From assembly GCF_003858395.1 (NCBI RefSeq), contig NZ_QWEV01000005.1, positions 2,480,001-2,544,000 of the forward strand: a DNA stretch of 64,000 bases, in the 5' to 3' direction. The stretch comes from Acidipila sp. EB88 (lineage in GTDB: Bacteria > Acidobacteriota > Terriglobia > Terriglobales > Acidobacteriaceae). Of the stretch, positions 7,727-17,720 are shown piece after piece. A program made the translations under genes and the position numbers. Below the pieces are notes generated by a model. The model searched no databases and was not told the origin of the DNA. It was given only the letters and a program-made list of their open reading frames with translations. Each line of letters starts with the position of its first letter. Positions within the stretch are counted from its first letter, which is position 1.

Positions 7727-8407
7727 TCAGGAGAAGCCGAGCGGCTCTTCCTCGGCCGTCAGTGAGAGCAGTCCGCGCGTGCGCAGGGTGCTCAGCACCT
7801 GTTCCACCGACCAGTCCAGTGAAGAGGTTCCATCCGCCACCAGGTCCGCCCAGCGGGCCGACGGGCGCACAAACTGCTCGGCCATCGGGCGCACCGTGGC
7901 ACGGTAATGTTCGGCCACCTGCTCCGGGGCACGGCCGCGTTCGCGCACATCGCGCCGCAGTCGTCGTTCGTAGCAGATCTCGTCCGGCGTATCCACGTAG
8001 ACCGTGAGCGCCGCCAGTGCGCGTACCTCCGGCCAGTGCAGCGCAAAGATGCCGTCAATCAGCAAAACGTGCGGTTCGCAGACCCGCTCCGTCCGGCCAC
8101 CTACGCGCGTGTGGGTTGCGAAGTCATACGTGGGGCGATCAATGGAGCGGCCTTCGGCGAGCTCCCGCAGGTGCTCAATCAGCAGCTCGTGCTCCAGCTG
8201 GTCCGGGTGGTCGAAGTTCTGCCACTGGCGCTCCTTCGCATCCAGGTGGCTCAGGTCGCGATAGTAGTGGTCCAGGTGAAAGTGCGTGCCTTCCAGCTCT
8301 CGCGCAATCTCCTCTGCGAGCGTCGTTTTGCCCGAGCCGGAAGCCCCGGCGATCGCGATCAGCAGCGGGCGTTGCGTTTCCCTGGTCTCCGGATACGCCC
8401 GGCTCAA
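7727..8407 (-). CDS. udk: uridine kinase
   Basis: Cytosolic kinase that phosphorylates uridine/cytidine to UMP/CMP. The 226 residues contain the P-loop GASGSGKTT at 21-29, LDHYYRD at about 45-51 and the IDGIFAL strand, all typical of the uridine kinase/PRK family; length is normal. The start is a TTG at 8407-8405 that overlaps the TGA of the upstream phosphorylase (TTGA), with GGGGA in the end of that gene as Shine-Dalgarno site, so translation is probably coupled. Last gene of the cdd-deoA-nupC-punA-udk operon. Confidence 0.9.
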   Translation of the reverse strand: MSRAYPETRETQRPLLIAIAGASGSGKTTLAEEIARELEGTHFHLDHYYRDLSHLDAKERQWQNFDHPDQLEHELLIEHLRELAEGRSIDRPTYDFATHTRVGGRTERVCEPHVLLIDGIFALHWPEVRALAALTVYVDTPDEICYERRLRRDVRERGRAPEQVAEHYRATVRPMAEQFVRPSARWADLVADGTSSLDWSVEQVLSTLRTRGLLSLTAEEEPLGFS

Positions 8408-9369
8408 TCTTCATCCCCGTTATCGAAGCGGTCGAGCGTGTCGAGAGCTTCCTCGTCGCTTCCCGGCGATGGTTCAAACTGCGCCAGCAGGTTGGTTTCG
8501 GGCGGCCGCTCCAGGTAGGCGGCGGCACGCGGCACAATGCCGTTCAGCAGGGCAGTAAGCTGCTGCTCGACGCCGCGACCAGTCTCCATCACTTCTTCAT
8601 GGCTCAGCGGATGGGCGTCCACCCCGGCAGCCATGTTGGTCACGCAGGAGATGCCAAGCACCTCAACCCCTGCCTGCCGCGCCGCGATCGTCTCCAGCGT
8701 GGTTGACATCCCCACCAGGTCCGCACCCCACATGCGAAACGCACGAATCTCCGCCGGCGTCTCGAAGGAGGGCCCCAGGACGCTGATGTACACGCCCTCG
8801 GAGATGTAGGAGCCATTTGCCGCGGCAGCCGCATGCGCCAGCTGGCGCAACGGGCGCGAGTACGCCTCGCTCATGTCGAAGAAGCGCGGGCGCTCGCCCC
8901 GGAGCGGGCCCACCGCCGGGTTCAGCCCCGACAGGTTGATGTGGTCCGAGATCAGCACAAGCTGGCCCTGGCGCAGATCGAGCCGGATTCCGCCCGCCGC
9001 ATTGGTCAGGATCATGACCTTGACACCGATTGCTGCCAGTACCCGCACGGCAAACACCACTGCATCGGCCGAGTGGCCTTCGTACGCGTGCACGCGGCCC
9101 TGCATCACCAGCACCGGCACCCCGTTGAGCTCGCCTGCTACCAGACGCCCGGCATGGCCCACTACGCCGGAAACAGGGAAGTGCGGAATCTCCGCGTAAG
9201 GGAGGATGGTTGTGTTGCGCAGCCGTTCGGCAAAGGCGCCCAGGCCCGAGCCCAGAACAATGGCGATGCGGGCGGTGAAGCCGCCCAGTCGTTGAGCTAA
9301 GTACGCTGCGGCTTGATCAAGACAATCTGCGTCGGCCACACTGGCCGGGGAGTCTGCTGGCTGGTTCAT
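8404..9369 (-). CDS. punA: purine-nucleoside phosphorylase
   Basis: A 321-residue trimeric-type purine-nucleoside phosphorylase that splits (deoxy)inosine and (deoxy)guanosine with phosphate. Family motifs are IVLGSGLG (phosphate loop), MQGRVHAYEG, ILTNAAGGI, LGPSFETPAEIR and VGMSTTLE in the usual order. The last 35 or so residues form an acidic, Pro-rich tail ending GDED, longer than usual for the family. ATG 9369 is 29 bp from the nupC stop. Position in a nucleoside operon supports the call. Confidence 0.92.
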   Translation of the reverse strand: MNQPADSPASVADADCLDQAAAYLAQRLGGFTARIAIVLGSGLGAFAERLRNTTILPYAEIPHFPVSGVVGHAGRLVAGELNGVPVLVMQGRVHAYEGHSADAVVFAVRVLAAIGVKVMILTNAAGGIRLDLRQGQLVLISDHINLSGLNPAVGPLRGERPRFFDMSEAYSRPLRQLAHAAAAANGSYISEGVYISVLGPSFETPAEIRAFRMWGADLVGMSTTLETIAARQAGVEVLGISCVTNMAAGVDAHPLSHEEVMETGRGVEQQLTALLNGIVPRAAAYLERPPETNLLAQFEPSPGSDEEALDTLDRFDNGDED

Positions 9370-9398
9370 CGGTAGCCCCAGTCTACCCGCTGTTTCCG

Positions 9399-10640
9399 TT
9401 AGCGAAAGAGCATGCCCACAATCGAAGCCGACATAAGGTTCGCCATGGTGCCGGCCAGCATCGCGCGCAGCCCCAGCCGCGCCAGCTCGTTGCGGCGCGT
9501 CGGCGCAAGCGCCCCGATGCCGCCGATCTGAATGCCGATGGAGCTGAGGTTGGCAAAGCCGCACAGCGCAAACGTTGCGATGGTGAACGAACGTGGATCG
9601 AGCATGCTCTTCTGCGCGCCCAACAGCGAGTACGCTACCAGTTCGTTGATCACCATGCGGGTGCCCAGCAGGTTGCCCACCAGCGTGGCCGAGTGCCACG
9701 GGATGCCGATCAGCCATGCGATCGGCGCGAACACAAAGCCGATCACGGCATCGAGCGAATGCGGAAACCAGTGCGCGTGGTTGTGCGCCCAGCCAAAGCA
9801 GCCATTCACCATGGCGATCAGCGCCAGGAACGAGATCAGCATGATGGCCACGTTGAACGCGAGCTGACCGCCATCGATGGTGCCCCGCGCAATCGCAGCG
9901 AGCAGGTTTTCGCCCGCGTGGGCTTCGTCCTTGGGCATGTGCACGGTGCCCTCGGTCGCCGGCGTTTCCGTTTCAGGCACCAGCATCTTCGAGATCAGGA
10001 TGGTGCCCGGCGCCGTCATGATCACGGCAGCCAACAGGTGCTTGGCCTCGATGCCGTACAGGATGTACGCCGCCATAATGCCGCCGGAGACATGCGCCAT
10101 GCCGCTGGTCATCACGGTCATCAACTCGGAGCGTGTCGCGCCAGGCAGAAAAGGCCGGATGGTGAGCGGCGCCTCGGTCTGCCCCATGAAGACGGAAGCC
10201 GCGACATTGAGGCTCTCCGCGCCGGACACGCGCAGGGTGACCTGCATCAGCCGCGCAAAGATCCGGATGACGACCTGCATCACGCCCAGCGCATACAACG
10301 CCGAAAACAGGGCCGAGATGAAGATAATGGTCGGCAACACTTGGAAGGCAAAGATGGAGCCGAACGTGGAGTGCTGCTTGCCCAGCTCCCCGAACACAAT
10401 TGAGGAGCCGGCAAATGCGTAACTCAGCAGCGTGTTGATCGCGGAGCCGGCCGCGGCGATCCCGCGCTGGCCCCACGTCGAGCGCAGCACCACGAAGGCG
10501 AAACAGAACTGCAGCCCGATTCCCCAAAACACGGTGCGCCAGCGAATGGCGCGACGATCCGTCGAAAACAACCACGCCAGCAGCAGCATGGTGAGCAGGC
10601 CAAGTATCCCGGTGAATCGTCCCAACGCGAGCCCCTTCAT
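9399..10640 (-). CDS. nupC: concentrative nucleoside transporter, NupC/CNT family
   Basis: A 413-residue inner-membrane nucleoside:cation symporter with about nine hydrophobic segments. CNT hallmarks are visible: GQTEAPL (nucleoside-binding loop), the SGGIMAAYI helix, the FAPIAWLIGIP segment, NELVAY and FALCGFANLSSIGIQIGG near the C-terminus. It supplies nucleosides to the phosphorylases and kinase encoded around it. ATG 10640 begins just before the first helix. Confidence 0.92.
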   Translation of the reverse strand: MKGLALGRFTGILGLLTMLLLAWLFSTDRRAIRWRTVFWGIGLQFCFAFVVLRSTWGQRGIAAAGSAINTLLSYAFAGSSIVFGELGKQHSTFGSIFAFQVLPTIIFISALFSALYALGVMQVVIRIFARLMQVTLRVSGAESLNVAASVFMGQTEAPLTIRPFLPGATRSELMTVMTSGMAHVSGGIMAAYILYGIEAKHLLAAVIMTAPGTILISKMLVPETETPATEGTVHMPKDEAHAGENLLAAIARGTIDGGQLAFNVAIMLISFLALIAMVNGCFGWAHNHAHWFPHSLDAVIGFVFAPIAWLIGIPWHSATLVGNLLGTRMVINELVAYSLLGAQKSMLDPRSFTIATFALCGFANLSSIGIQIGGIGALAPTRRNELARLGLRAMLAGTMANLMSASIVGMLFR

Positions 10641-10750
10641 GTAACGAGCAAACCCAGCATACCGTCTGCCGTTCGGGCAGCAACCGGCGGGCGGGGACTG
10701 GGCACTACGTTGCAGCTACCAGGCATTGTCCCCGCCGCGCTGCGTAGGTC

Positions 10751-12085
10751 CTAACGCAATGCTGTGATGACTTCTGCAATGAGCGGCGGTGGTTCGCGCC
10801 GTTCTGCCTCGATGGTGACGGCGCCCTCAAGCAAACGCGTCGGCTCGGCAAACAGCCGTTCTTCCGCCGCAAACAGCGTGCATACCGGCTTGCCCTGTTC
10901 CACGCGCTGTCCCAGCTTCACATGCATGGTGAGCCCGGCATGCGCATCCACCGCGTCGCCAACTTCAACCCGGCCTGCGCCCAGGCGCTGTACCGCCCAG
11001 CCAAACGCCGTGGTGTCCAGCCCGTTCAGGAACCCTGTTTCTTTCGCCGCGATCACGAGGCGCGCGCCGGGTGCGTGGTAGCTCGCTGCAGCGTCAAGCA
11101 CGCTGAGATCGCCACCCTGGGCGGACACAATCGCTCGAAAACTCTGCCACGCCGCGCCACTCTCGAGCAGGCGTTCGGCCTGCCGATAACCCTGCTCGGC
11201 ATCCGGCGCTCCGCCTCCAAGAAACAGCATCCAGCCCGCCAGCACCAGTGAAAGGTTGCGCAGGTCCTGCGTCATCGGGGAGCGCTCGCCCTGCAGCAGC
11301 GCGCAGCACTCGGCCACCTCGATCCAGTTGCCGGCGCTCTCGCCCAGCGGCTGGCTCATGTCCGACAGCACCGCGACCGTCTTGGTGCCTGCCCGCTCGC
11401 CGGTCTCCACCATCAGCCGGGCAAGAAAGCGAGCCGCTTCCGGGTCGCGCAGAAAAGCGCCCGAACCGGTCTTCACGTCCAGGATCAGGCCATCGAGCCC
11501 GGCGGCCAGCTTCTTGCTCATGATCGACGCGCAGATCAGGTAAGGGCTCTCTACGGTAGCGGTACGATCCCGCAGTGAGTAGAGCGTGCGATCCGCGGGT
11601 ACCAGCCTGGCGCTCTGCCCGGCCATGCAGGCCCCGGTTGCTGCCAGCACGGTGCGCATCTCGGCGAGCGACAAGCTGGTCCGAAAGCCGGGAATCGTCT
11701 CCAGCTTGTCGAGCGTGCCGCCGGTGTGGCCCAGCGCGCGGCCGCTGATCATCGGGTCCAGCAGCCCTGCCGCCGCCGCAATCGGCGCCACGATCAACGA
11801 AGTCTTATCGCCCACCCCGCCGGTGGAGTGCTTGTCCACCACCGCGCGTCCCAGGTCCCGCGCGTCAAACGTTTCGCCTGACCAGCGCATCGCCTCGCAC
11901 AGTTCACCCAGCTCCGCGAGGGTCAGACCCTTGTGGAACACCGCCATGAGCCACGCGGCGAGTTGCGCCTCCGGAATGCTCTCCGCGGCCGCACCCGCGA
12001 CGAGGAAGTGGATTTCCGCCGCGTCGAGCGGCTCACCGTCTCGCGTCTTCCGGATCAGGTCCACAGCATGCAGCGAGGGCTGCAT
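10751..12085 (-). CDS. deoA: thymidine (pyrimidine-nucleoside) phosphorylase
   Basis: A 444-residue enzyme of the thymidine/pyrimidine-nucleoside phosphorylase family, which releases thymine or uracil and (deoxy)ribose-1-phosphate. KHSTGGVGDK is the phosphate-binding signature and is followed by SGRALGHTGGTLDKLE. The fold runs alpha domain, alpha/beta domain and a C-terminal beta domain of PYNP type. Whether thymidine only or also uridine is used cannot be read from the sequence. Its ATG shares one base with the stop of cdd (TGATG), so the two are translationally coupled. About 110 bp separate it from nupC. Confidence 0.92.
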   Translation of the reverse strand: MQPSLHAVDLIRKTRDGEPLDAAEIHFLVAGAAAESIPEAQLAAWLMAVFHKGLTLAELGELCEAMRWSGETFDARDLGRAVVDKHSTGGVGDKTSLIVAPIAAAAGLLDPMISGRALGHTGGTLDKLETIPGFRTSLSLAEMRTVLAATGACMAGQSARLVPADRTLYSLRDRTATVESPYLICASIMSKKLAAGLDGLILDVKTGSGAFLRDPEAARFLARLMVETGERAGTKTVAVLSDMSQPLGESAGNWIEVAECCALLQGERSPMTQDLRNLSLVLAGWMLFLGGGAPDAEQGYRQAERLLESGAAWQSFRAIVSAQGGDLSVLDAAASYHAPGARLVIAAKETGFLNGLDTTAFGWAVQRLGAGRVEVGDAVDAHAGLTMHVKLGQRVEQGKPVCTLFAAEERLFAEPTRLLEGAVTIEAERREPPPLIAEVITALR

Positions 12086-12507
12086 CAGAGTGCCGCCTCG
12101 AACTGGAAAGAGTGCGGCAGCAGGCTGCGGAACGACACGGTCGCAAGCGCGAGGCCGGTCTGGCCTGGAAAAACCACCAGCGCATCCGGCGTGACAAACT
12201 CGCTCAGTACCTGGCGACAGGCCCCACACGGCGGACTCGATGCATGGTTAGCGTTGGCCACCGCGATCGCCACGATCCGCGGCGAGGCACCCCGCTCGCT
12301 CACCGACCGGAACAGGGCATTGCGCTCGGCGCAGCTCGTCAGTCCAAACGAAGCATTCTCCACGTTGCAGCCGGTGACCACGGCGCCATCGTCGAACAGC
12401 AGGGCAGCACCCACGCGGAAACGCGAGTACGGGGCGTAGGCGAGCAGTGCGGCCGCCTGGGCCTGGGCATACAGTTGGGCAAGTTGTGCGGCGTCGTCTG
12501 GGTGCAT
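12085..12507 (-). CDS. cdd: cytidine deaminase
   Basis: A 140-residue homotetrameric-type cytidine deaminase converting (deoxy)cytidine to (deoxy)uridine. Zinc motifs are SCAERNA (Cys ligand and catalytic Glu) and PPCGACRQ (two Cys ligands); YSRFRVGAAL and NVENASFGLT bind substrate. First gene of the salvage operon; its product is the substrate for DeoA and Udk. It is divergent from lhr across a 251-bp region (12508-12758) in which I see no clear promoter box or operator. Confidence 0.94.
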   Translation of the reverse strand: MHPDDAAQLAQLYAQAQAAALLAYAPYSRFRVGAALLFDDGAVVTGCNVENASFGLTSCAERNALFRSVSERGASPRIVAIAVANANHASSPPCGACRQVLSEFVTPDALVVFPGQTGLALATVSFRSLLPHSFQFEAAL

Positions 12508-12758
12508 GCTGGCGCTCTTGTGTCTTCGAGGATGTGTCTGGAGGCTACCTGCACCGGCCGGACCGCTGCAAGCCGCCTGCGTGAATCTGCGCGGCGCGGC
12601 AGCACCTCCACCTCACCCGGCCGGGGCGCCACTCGCCGGCGATCCAGTGCTGCGCCAACAGCTGCTCCACACTGGTTAAACCAGATGCTGCGCGCTTTCC
12701 TCCTCCGGGCATGCGTCGCCCGGCTTCGCGCATCGAATAAGAGCTTGTTTGCGCATTC

Positions 12759-15700
12759 ATGAAGACGACAAAGCCTAAAGACGCCTTACCGAACACGATC
12801 ACCATTGCCGATGCTCCAGTTGCCGCGCCCACGCCTGCCGAGGAAGCCGAGGCCGCTCTGCGCCTTTTTCATCCCGTCACCGCAGACTGGTTCCGTGCCG
12901 TGTTCGAGCGGCCCACCTCGCCCCAGCGGCTCGGCTGGCCGGCTATTGCCCGCGGCGAAAGCACGCTGATCCTGGCGCCGACCGGTACCGGCAAAACGCT
13001 GACCGCGTTCCTGTGGTGCCTGGACCGCATCATGCTGTCGAGCGTGCCGCCCGCGGAGACGGCGCCACCGGCCGCCAAGCCGAAGCGCAAGCCGCGCGAG
13101 AGTGGCGGCTGCCGCGTCATCTACATCAGCCCGCTCAAGGCGCTGGCCGTGGACGTTGAGCGCAACCTTCGCTCTCCACTTGCCGGCATCGCCAACATGG
13201 CGCGTCAGCGCGGCGTCCCGGTGCACCTGCCCGAGATCTCCATCCGCACAGGCGACACCTCGCAGAAGGATCGCGCACGCTTTCGCCGTCACCCCGGCGA
13301 AATCCTGATCACCACGCCCGAATCGCTCTACCTGCTGCTCACCTCCGACTCCGCTGCCTCGCTCAAGACGGTCGAAACCGTCATCATCGACGAAATTCAC
13401 GCGCTGGTGCCGACCAAGCGCGGGGCGCATATGGCGCTTTCGCTCGAGCGCCTCGAAGCGATCACTCGGGAGGCCACGGGCAAGCCGCTGCAGCGCATCG
13501 GTCTCTCCGCAACGCAGCGTCCGCTGGAAGAAGTGGCGCACTTTCTCGCCGGCACGCAGCCGCGCGAGGTTCTGGCCGAGCTCCCCTTGCCCCCGGCTGA
13601 AGCCGCCGAAGACCTGCGCCAGGAAAGCGAGCGCGAGTGGACCAGCGAGGCAGAGGTAGTTGCCGATGAGTTGGCAGCCCCCCAGGCTGCGCGGCAGCCG
13701 TCGCGCGAAACAACACCGGCAGAGATTGCGGAGACTGCGGCCCGCTATCGCCCGGTCACCATCATCAACGCGAGCGAGCCCAAGCGGCTCGAGCTCAAGA
13801 TCGAAGTACCGGTCGAAGACATGGCCAAGCTCGGCGAGGTGCAGGAGCTGCCAAGCGGTGCCGCCTCGCAGGGGCCGAAGCGCACCTCCATCTGGAGCGC
13901 GATCCATCCGCGTTTGCTCGAGATCGTGCGTCAGCGCACCTCCACGCTGATCTTCGTCAACAGCCGGCGCATCGCCGAACGGCTTGCCGGCGCGCTCAAC
14001 GAGCTTGCCGAAGAGAACATCGCCCGCGCGCATCATGGTTCGCTGGCCGCACCGCAGCGCTCCGAGATCGAAGAGCTGCTCAAGGCCGGCAAGATCAAGG
14101 CGCTGGTCGCAACCTCGTCGCTTGAGCTCGGCATCGACATGGGCGCGGTCGACCTCGTGATCCAGATCGAAGCGCCGCCATCCGTCGCGAGCGGCATGCA
14201 GCGCATCGGGCGCGCCGGGCACTCGGTTGGCGCGGCAAGCGAAGGCATCATCTTTCCCAAGTACCGCGCCGACCTTGTTGCCTGCGCCGCCGTCACACGC
14301 GCCATGCACGACGGGCTGGTGGAGTCCACGCGCTTCCTGCGCAATCCGCTGGACGTGCTCGCGCAGCAGATGGTCGCGATTGTGGCCCAGCCGCCTTCAC
14401 TCGCTCTTCGCGATGAGGAATCAAAGCGCACGCGCAAGCTCAAGGCCGAGTTCGACGAGGATCGCTCGCCTGGTCTGCACGTGGAAGAGCTGTACGCCAT
14501 CGTGCGCGCCTGCGCACCCTATGCAGACCTGAGCCGCGGCGCATTTGAAGGCGTGCTTGACCTGCTCGCCGGCCGCTACCCCTCGGACGAGTTCGCGGAG
14601 CTCCGTCCACGCGTCACCTGGGATCGCGTCTCGGGCATCGTGACGCCGCGGCAGGGCGCCAAGGGGCTTGCCATTCTCAACGGCGGCACCATCCCGGATC
14701 GCGGTCTATATGGCGTGTTTCTCTCCGGCTCCGAGAAGAAGCCGATCCGCGTCGGTGAGCTCGACGAGGAGATGGTCTTTGAGTCACGCACCGGCGACAC
14801 CTTCATTCTGGGTGCCAGCACGTGGCGCATCGACGAGATCACGCACGACAAGGTGCTGGTTTCACCCGCACCCGGCGAGCCCGGCAAGATGCCGTTCTGG
14901 CATGGCGACAATGCGGGACGCCCGCTGGAGTTTGGCCGCCGCATCGGTGCGCTGGTGCGCGAGTTACGCGCGCAGCCGCACAATGTCGCACTCACGCGTC
15001 TGGTGCGCGAGCATGACCTCGAACCCAAGGCAGCCGAAAACCTGCTGCGTTACCTCGCCGACCAGGAAATGGCAACCAGCGTGGTGCCAGATGACCGCAC
15101 CATCGTGATCGAGCGCGTGCGCGACGAGCTCGGCGACTGGCGGGTGTGCGTGCTGACCCCGTTCGGCTCGCGCGTGCACGCGCCCTGGGCGATGGCGGTC
15201 ACGGGCCGCATCCGTGCCAGCGGCGGCCCCGATGTTGAGGTCATGTGGGCCGATGATGGTTTCGTGCTGCGCTTTCCGGAGTCGGATGTCGCGCCGGACG
15301 CGGACATGCTGCTGCTCGATGCGGAGGAAGCCACCGCGCATGTGCTGCGGCAGCTCGGAGCAACCGCTCTGTTTGCCGCAAAGTTCCGCGAGAGCGCCGC
15401 GCGTGCATTGCTGCTGCCCCGCAAGCGCGCCACCGGCCGCGCTCCCTTGTGGCAGCAGCGCAAGCGCGCGTACGACCTGCTCGCCGTCGCATCGCGCTAT
15501 GCTTCGTTTCCCATGCTGCTTGAGGCCTATCGCGAGTGCATGCGCGACGTGTTCGACATGCCCGCATTTCTTGAAACACTGCGTGCCGTCGAGAAGCGGC
15601 AGATCCGCGTGCATGTTGCCGACACGCGTACGCCGTCCCCGTTCGCTTCGTCACTGCTGTTCTCCTACGTGGCCAACTACATCTACGACGGCGATGCGCC

Positions 15701-17720
15701 ACTCGCCGAGCGGCGCGCGCAGGCACTCTCCATTGACCAGGAGCAGCTGCGCGAGCTGATGGGCGACGCCGACCTGCGCGAGCTGCTCGATCCGGAAGCG
15801 ATCGCCGAAGTGGAAGAAACGCTGCAGTCGCTCGGCGAGATGGGCCACGCGCGCTCCATGGACGCCATGCACGACCTGCTGCTGCGGCTCGGCGATCTGA
15901 CGCGCGAAGAGCTGCGCCGGCGCACCACGTCGGCCGAAGTGTTCGACACGCTCGACCGGCTGCTGCGCGCACGACGCGTGCTGGAGGTACGCGTCGCCGG
16001 CGAGAAGCGACTGATCGCGGTGGAAGACGCGGCGCGCTATCGCGACGCGCTCGGCATTCCGCTGCCACCCGGGCTGCCCACTGCGCTGCTCGCTGCCGTG
16101 GCCGCGCCTGTGCTCGAGTTGCTGCGACGTTATGCGCGCACCCACGGCCCCTTCACGCTTGCCGAAGCACAAACCCGCTTCGCTCTCGATGCGCAGATCA
16201 CCGAGGCGACACTGCGCCAGTTACTGCTCGATGGCCGCATCGTCGAAGGCGGCTTCCGACCGGGCGGCATCCACCGCGAGTGGTGCGATGCCGAGGTGCT
16301 GCGGCTGATCCGTCGCAAGTCGCTGGCCCGCCTGCGCAAGGAGGTGGAACCGGTCGAGCAGCAGATGCTGGCGCGGCTCGGCACGCACTGGCAGGGCATC
16401 CTGCAAAAGCGCTACGGCCTCGACGCGCTGCTCGATACGATCGAGCAGCTCCAGGGCGCGCCGCTGGTGGCTTCGCTGCTCGAAACCTCGATCCTCCCGG
16501 CACGCGTGGTTCGCTACATGCCGGGCGATCTCGATACGCTCATCGCCGCGGGCGAAGTAGCCTGGTGCGGCCTGGACGCGCTGGGCGAGCACGATGGGCG
16601 TGTCGCCCTGTATCTCGCCGAGATGTTGCCCACCCTGCGCGCTCCGCGCCCTGCCGACGCAGCGCCGCTTTCCGAAAGGGAAGAGCAGCTGGTCGCGCAG
16701 CTCGGTCGCAGCGGCGCCATGTTCTTCTCGCAGCTGCACGACGCGGTAGGCGGCGGTTATCCAGGCGAAACGCTCGATGCCCTGTGGTCGCTGGTGTGGC
16801 GCGGCATCGTGAGCAACGATACCTTTCACGCATTGCGAGCTTACGTGCAGAAGACCGCGGCCACGACGCGCAACCCCAAGCGACAGCACAACCAGCCAAG
16901 CAGCTTCCGCTCGCGGCGCACCACGCCGGCCAGCGCGCAGGGCCGTTGGACCCTGCTGCCGCCGCCTGACCTGCAGGCACACGGCACCGAGTGGAGCCAC
17001 GCGCTCACACAGCAACTGCTGAACCGCTACGGCGTGCTCACGCGCGAAAGTGTCGCCAGCGAGAATGTGCCCGGCGGCTTCTCTGCTGTGTACGACGTGC
17101 TCAAAGCCATGGAGGAGAGTGGCAAGATCCGCCGCGGCTACTTCGTCGCGGGCCTGGGCGCAACGCAGTTCGCGCTCCCGGCTGCGGTGGACCTGCTGCG
17201 TTCTTTGCGATCAGGAGCGCAGAACGACGAAGCCGAATTCGTAACCATCGCTGCGACAGATCCTGCAAACCCGTATGGGTCAGTGCTGCGCTGGCCCGCG
17301 CCCGAGGAGACAGAGGAGCAGGACGCAAGCGCGGGGCGCACCCTCACGCGCAGCGCAGGCGCTAGTGTAGTCATGCGCAATGGAGAGCTGCTCGCCTACA
17401 TGCGCCGCGGCAATCCGCACGTGCAGTTCTTTCTGCCGGCGGACGAGCCGGAGCGCTCGCAGGCCGCGCGCGATCTCGCTGCGCACCTGGCAAGCTCAAC
17501 GCAGCAGGAGATGCGCAGCGGCTCCGAGGCGCAACAGCGCGGCGGGCTATTGCTTGCCACGATCAATGGCCAGCCCACACACCTGCACTGGATGGCCCGC
17601 ATCCTGCAGGACACCGGCTTCCAGGCTGCGCCGATGGGCTTCAACGTGCGGCGTGTTCTGCCGTCGGTCGCCAGCAGCCCGGCAAGCGGCAGGGGAAACA
17701 TCTCCGGAGGGGTGCACTAA
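12759..17720 (+). CDS. lhr: Lhr-type large superfamily 2 helicase
   Basis: A 1653-residue ATP-dependent 3'-5' DNA helicase of the Lhr family, including the long C-terminal region seen in E. coli Lhr (about 1540 residues). Walker A is APTGTGKT at 73-80, the DEIH box at 211-214, SATQRP (motif III) near 249, and QRIGRAGHS (motif VI) around 481-489, followed by the winged-helix/Lhr-core part. An Ala/Glu-rich, likely flexible stretch (about 270-335) separates the two RecA lobes and accounts for part of the extra length. Lhr proteins take part in DNA repair. The stop overlaps the start of a DNA glycosylase (TAATG at 17718-17722), which supports a repair role. No strong Shine-Dalgarno site precedes ATG 12759. 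Confidence 0.94.
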   Translation: MKTTKPKDALPNTITIADAPVAAPTPAEEAEAALRLFHPVTADWFRAVFERPTSPQRLGWPAIARGESTLILAPTGTGKTLTAFLWCLDRIMLSSVPPAETAPPAAKPKRKPRESGGCRVIYISPLKALAVDVERNLRSPLAGIANMARQRGVPVHLPEISIRTGDTSQKDRARFRRHPGEILITTPESLYLLLTSDSAASLKTVETVIIDEIHALVPTKRGAHMALSLERLEAITREATGKPLQRIGLSATQRPLEEVAHFLAGTQPREVLAELPLPPAEAAEDLRQESEREWTSEAEVVADELAAPQAARQPSRETTPAEIAETAARYRPVTIINASEPKRLELKIEVPVEDMAKLGEVQELPSGAASQGPKRTSIWSAIHPRLLEIVRQRTSTLIFVNSRRIAERLAGALNELAEENIARAHHGSLAAPQRSEIEELLKAGKIKALVATSSLELGIDMGAVDLVIQIEAPPSVASGMQRIGRAGHSVGAASEGIIFPKYRADLVACAAVTRAMHDGLVESTRFLRNPLDVLAQQMVAIVAQPPSLALRDEESKRTRKLKAEFDEDRSPGLHVEELYAIVRACAPYADLSRGAFEGVLDLLAGRYPSDEFAELRPRVTWDRVSGIVTPRQGAKGLAILNGGTIPDRGLYGVFLSGSEKKPIRVGELDEEMVFESRTGDTFILGASTWRIDEITHDKVLVSPAPGEPGKMPFWHGDNAGRPLEFGRRIGALVRELRAQPHNVALTRLVREHDLEPKAAENLLRYLADQEMATSVVPDDRTIVIERVRDELGDWRVCVLTPFGSRVHAPWAMAVTGRIRASGGPDVEVMWADDGFVLRFPESDVAPDADMLLLDAEEATAHVLRQLGATALFAAKFRESAARALLLPRKRATGRAPLWQQRKRAYDLLAVASRYASFPMLLEAYRECMRDVFDMPAFLETLRAVEKRQIRVHVADTRTPSPFASSLLFSYVANYIYDGDAPLAERRAQALSIDQEQLRELMGDADLRELLDPEAIAEVEETLQSLGEMGHARSMDAMHDLLLRLGDLTREELRRRTTSAEVFDTLDRLLRARRVLEVRVAGEKRLIAVEDAARYRDALGIPLPPGLPTALLAAVAAPVLELLRRYARTHGPFTLAEAQTRFALDAQITEATLRQLLLDGRIVEGGFRPGGIHREWCDAEVLRLIRRKSLARLRKEVEPVEQQMLARLGTHWQGILQKRYGLDALLDTIEQLQGAPLVASLLETSILPARVVRYMPGDLDTLIAAGEVAWCGLDALGEHDGRVALYLAEMLPTLRAPRPADAAPLSEREEQLVAQLGRSGAMFFSQLHDAVGGGYPGETLDALWSLVWRGIVSNDTFHALRAYVQKTAATTRNPKRQHNQPSSFRSRRTTPASAQGRWTLLPPPDLQAHGTEWSHALTQQLLNRYGVLTRESVASENVPGGFSAVYDVLKAMEESGKIRRGYFVAGLGATQFALPAAVDLLRSLRSGAQNDEAEFVTIAATDPANPYGSVLRWPAPEETEEQDASAGRTLTRSAGASVVMRNGELLAYMRRGNPHVQFFLPADEPERSQAARDLAAHLASSTQQEMRSGSEAQQRGGLLLATINGQPTHLHWMARILQDTGFQAAPMGFNVRRVLPSVASSPASGRGNISGGVH

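Noticed and set aside
12545..12832. 95-residue minus-strand frame covering the cdd-lhr divergent region
   Set aside because: It overlaps the start of lhr, has no Shine-Dalgarno site and no recognisable motif.
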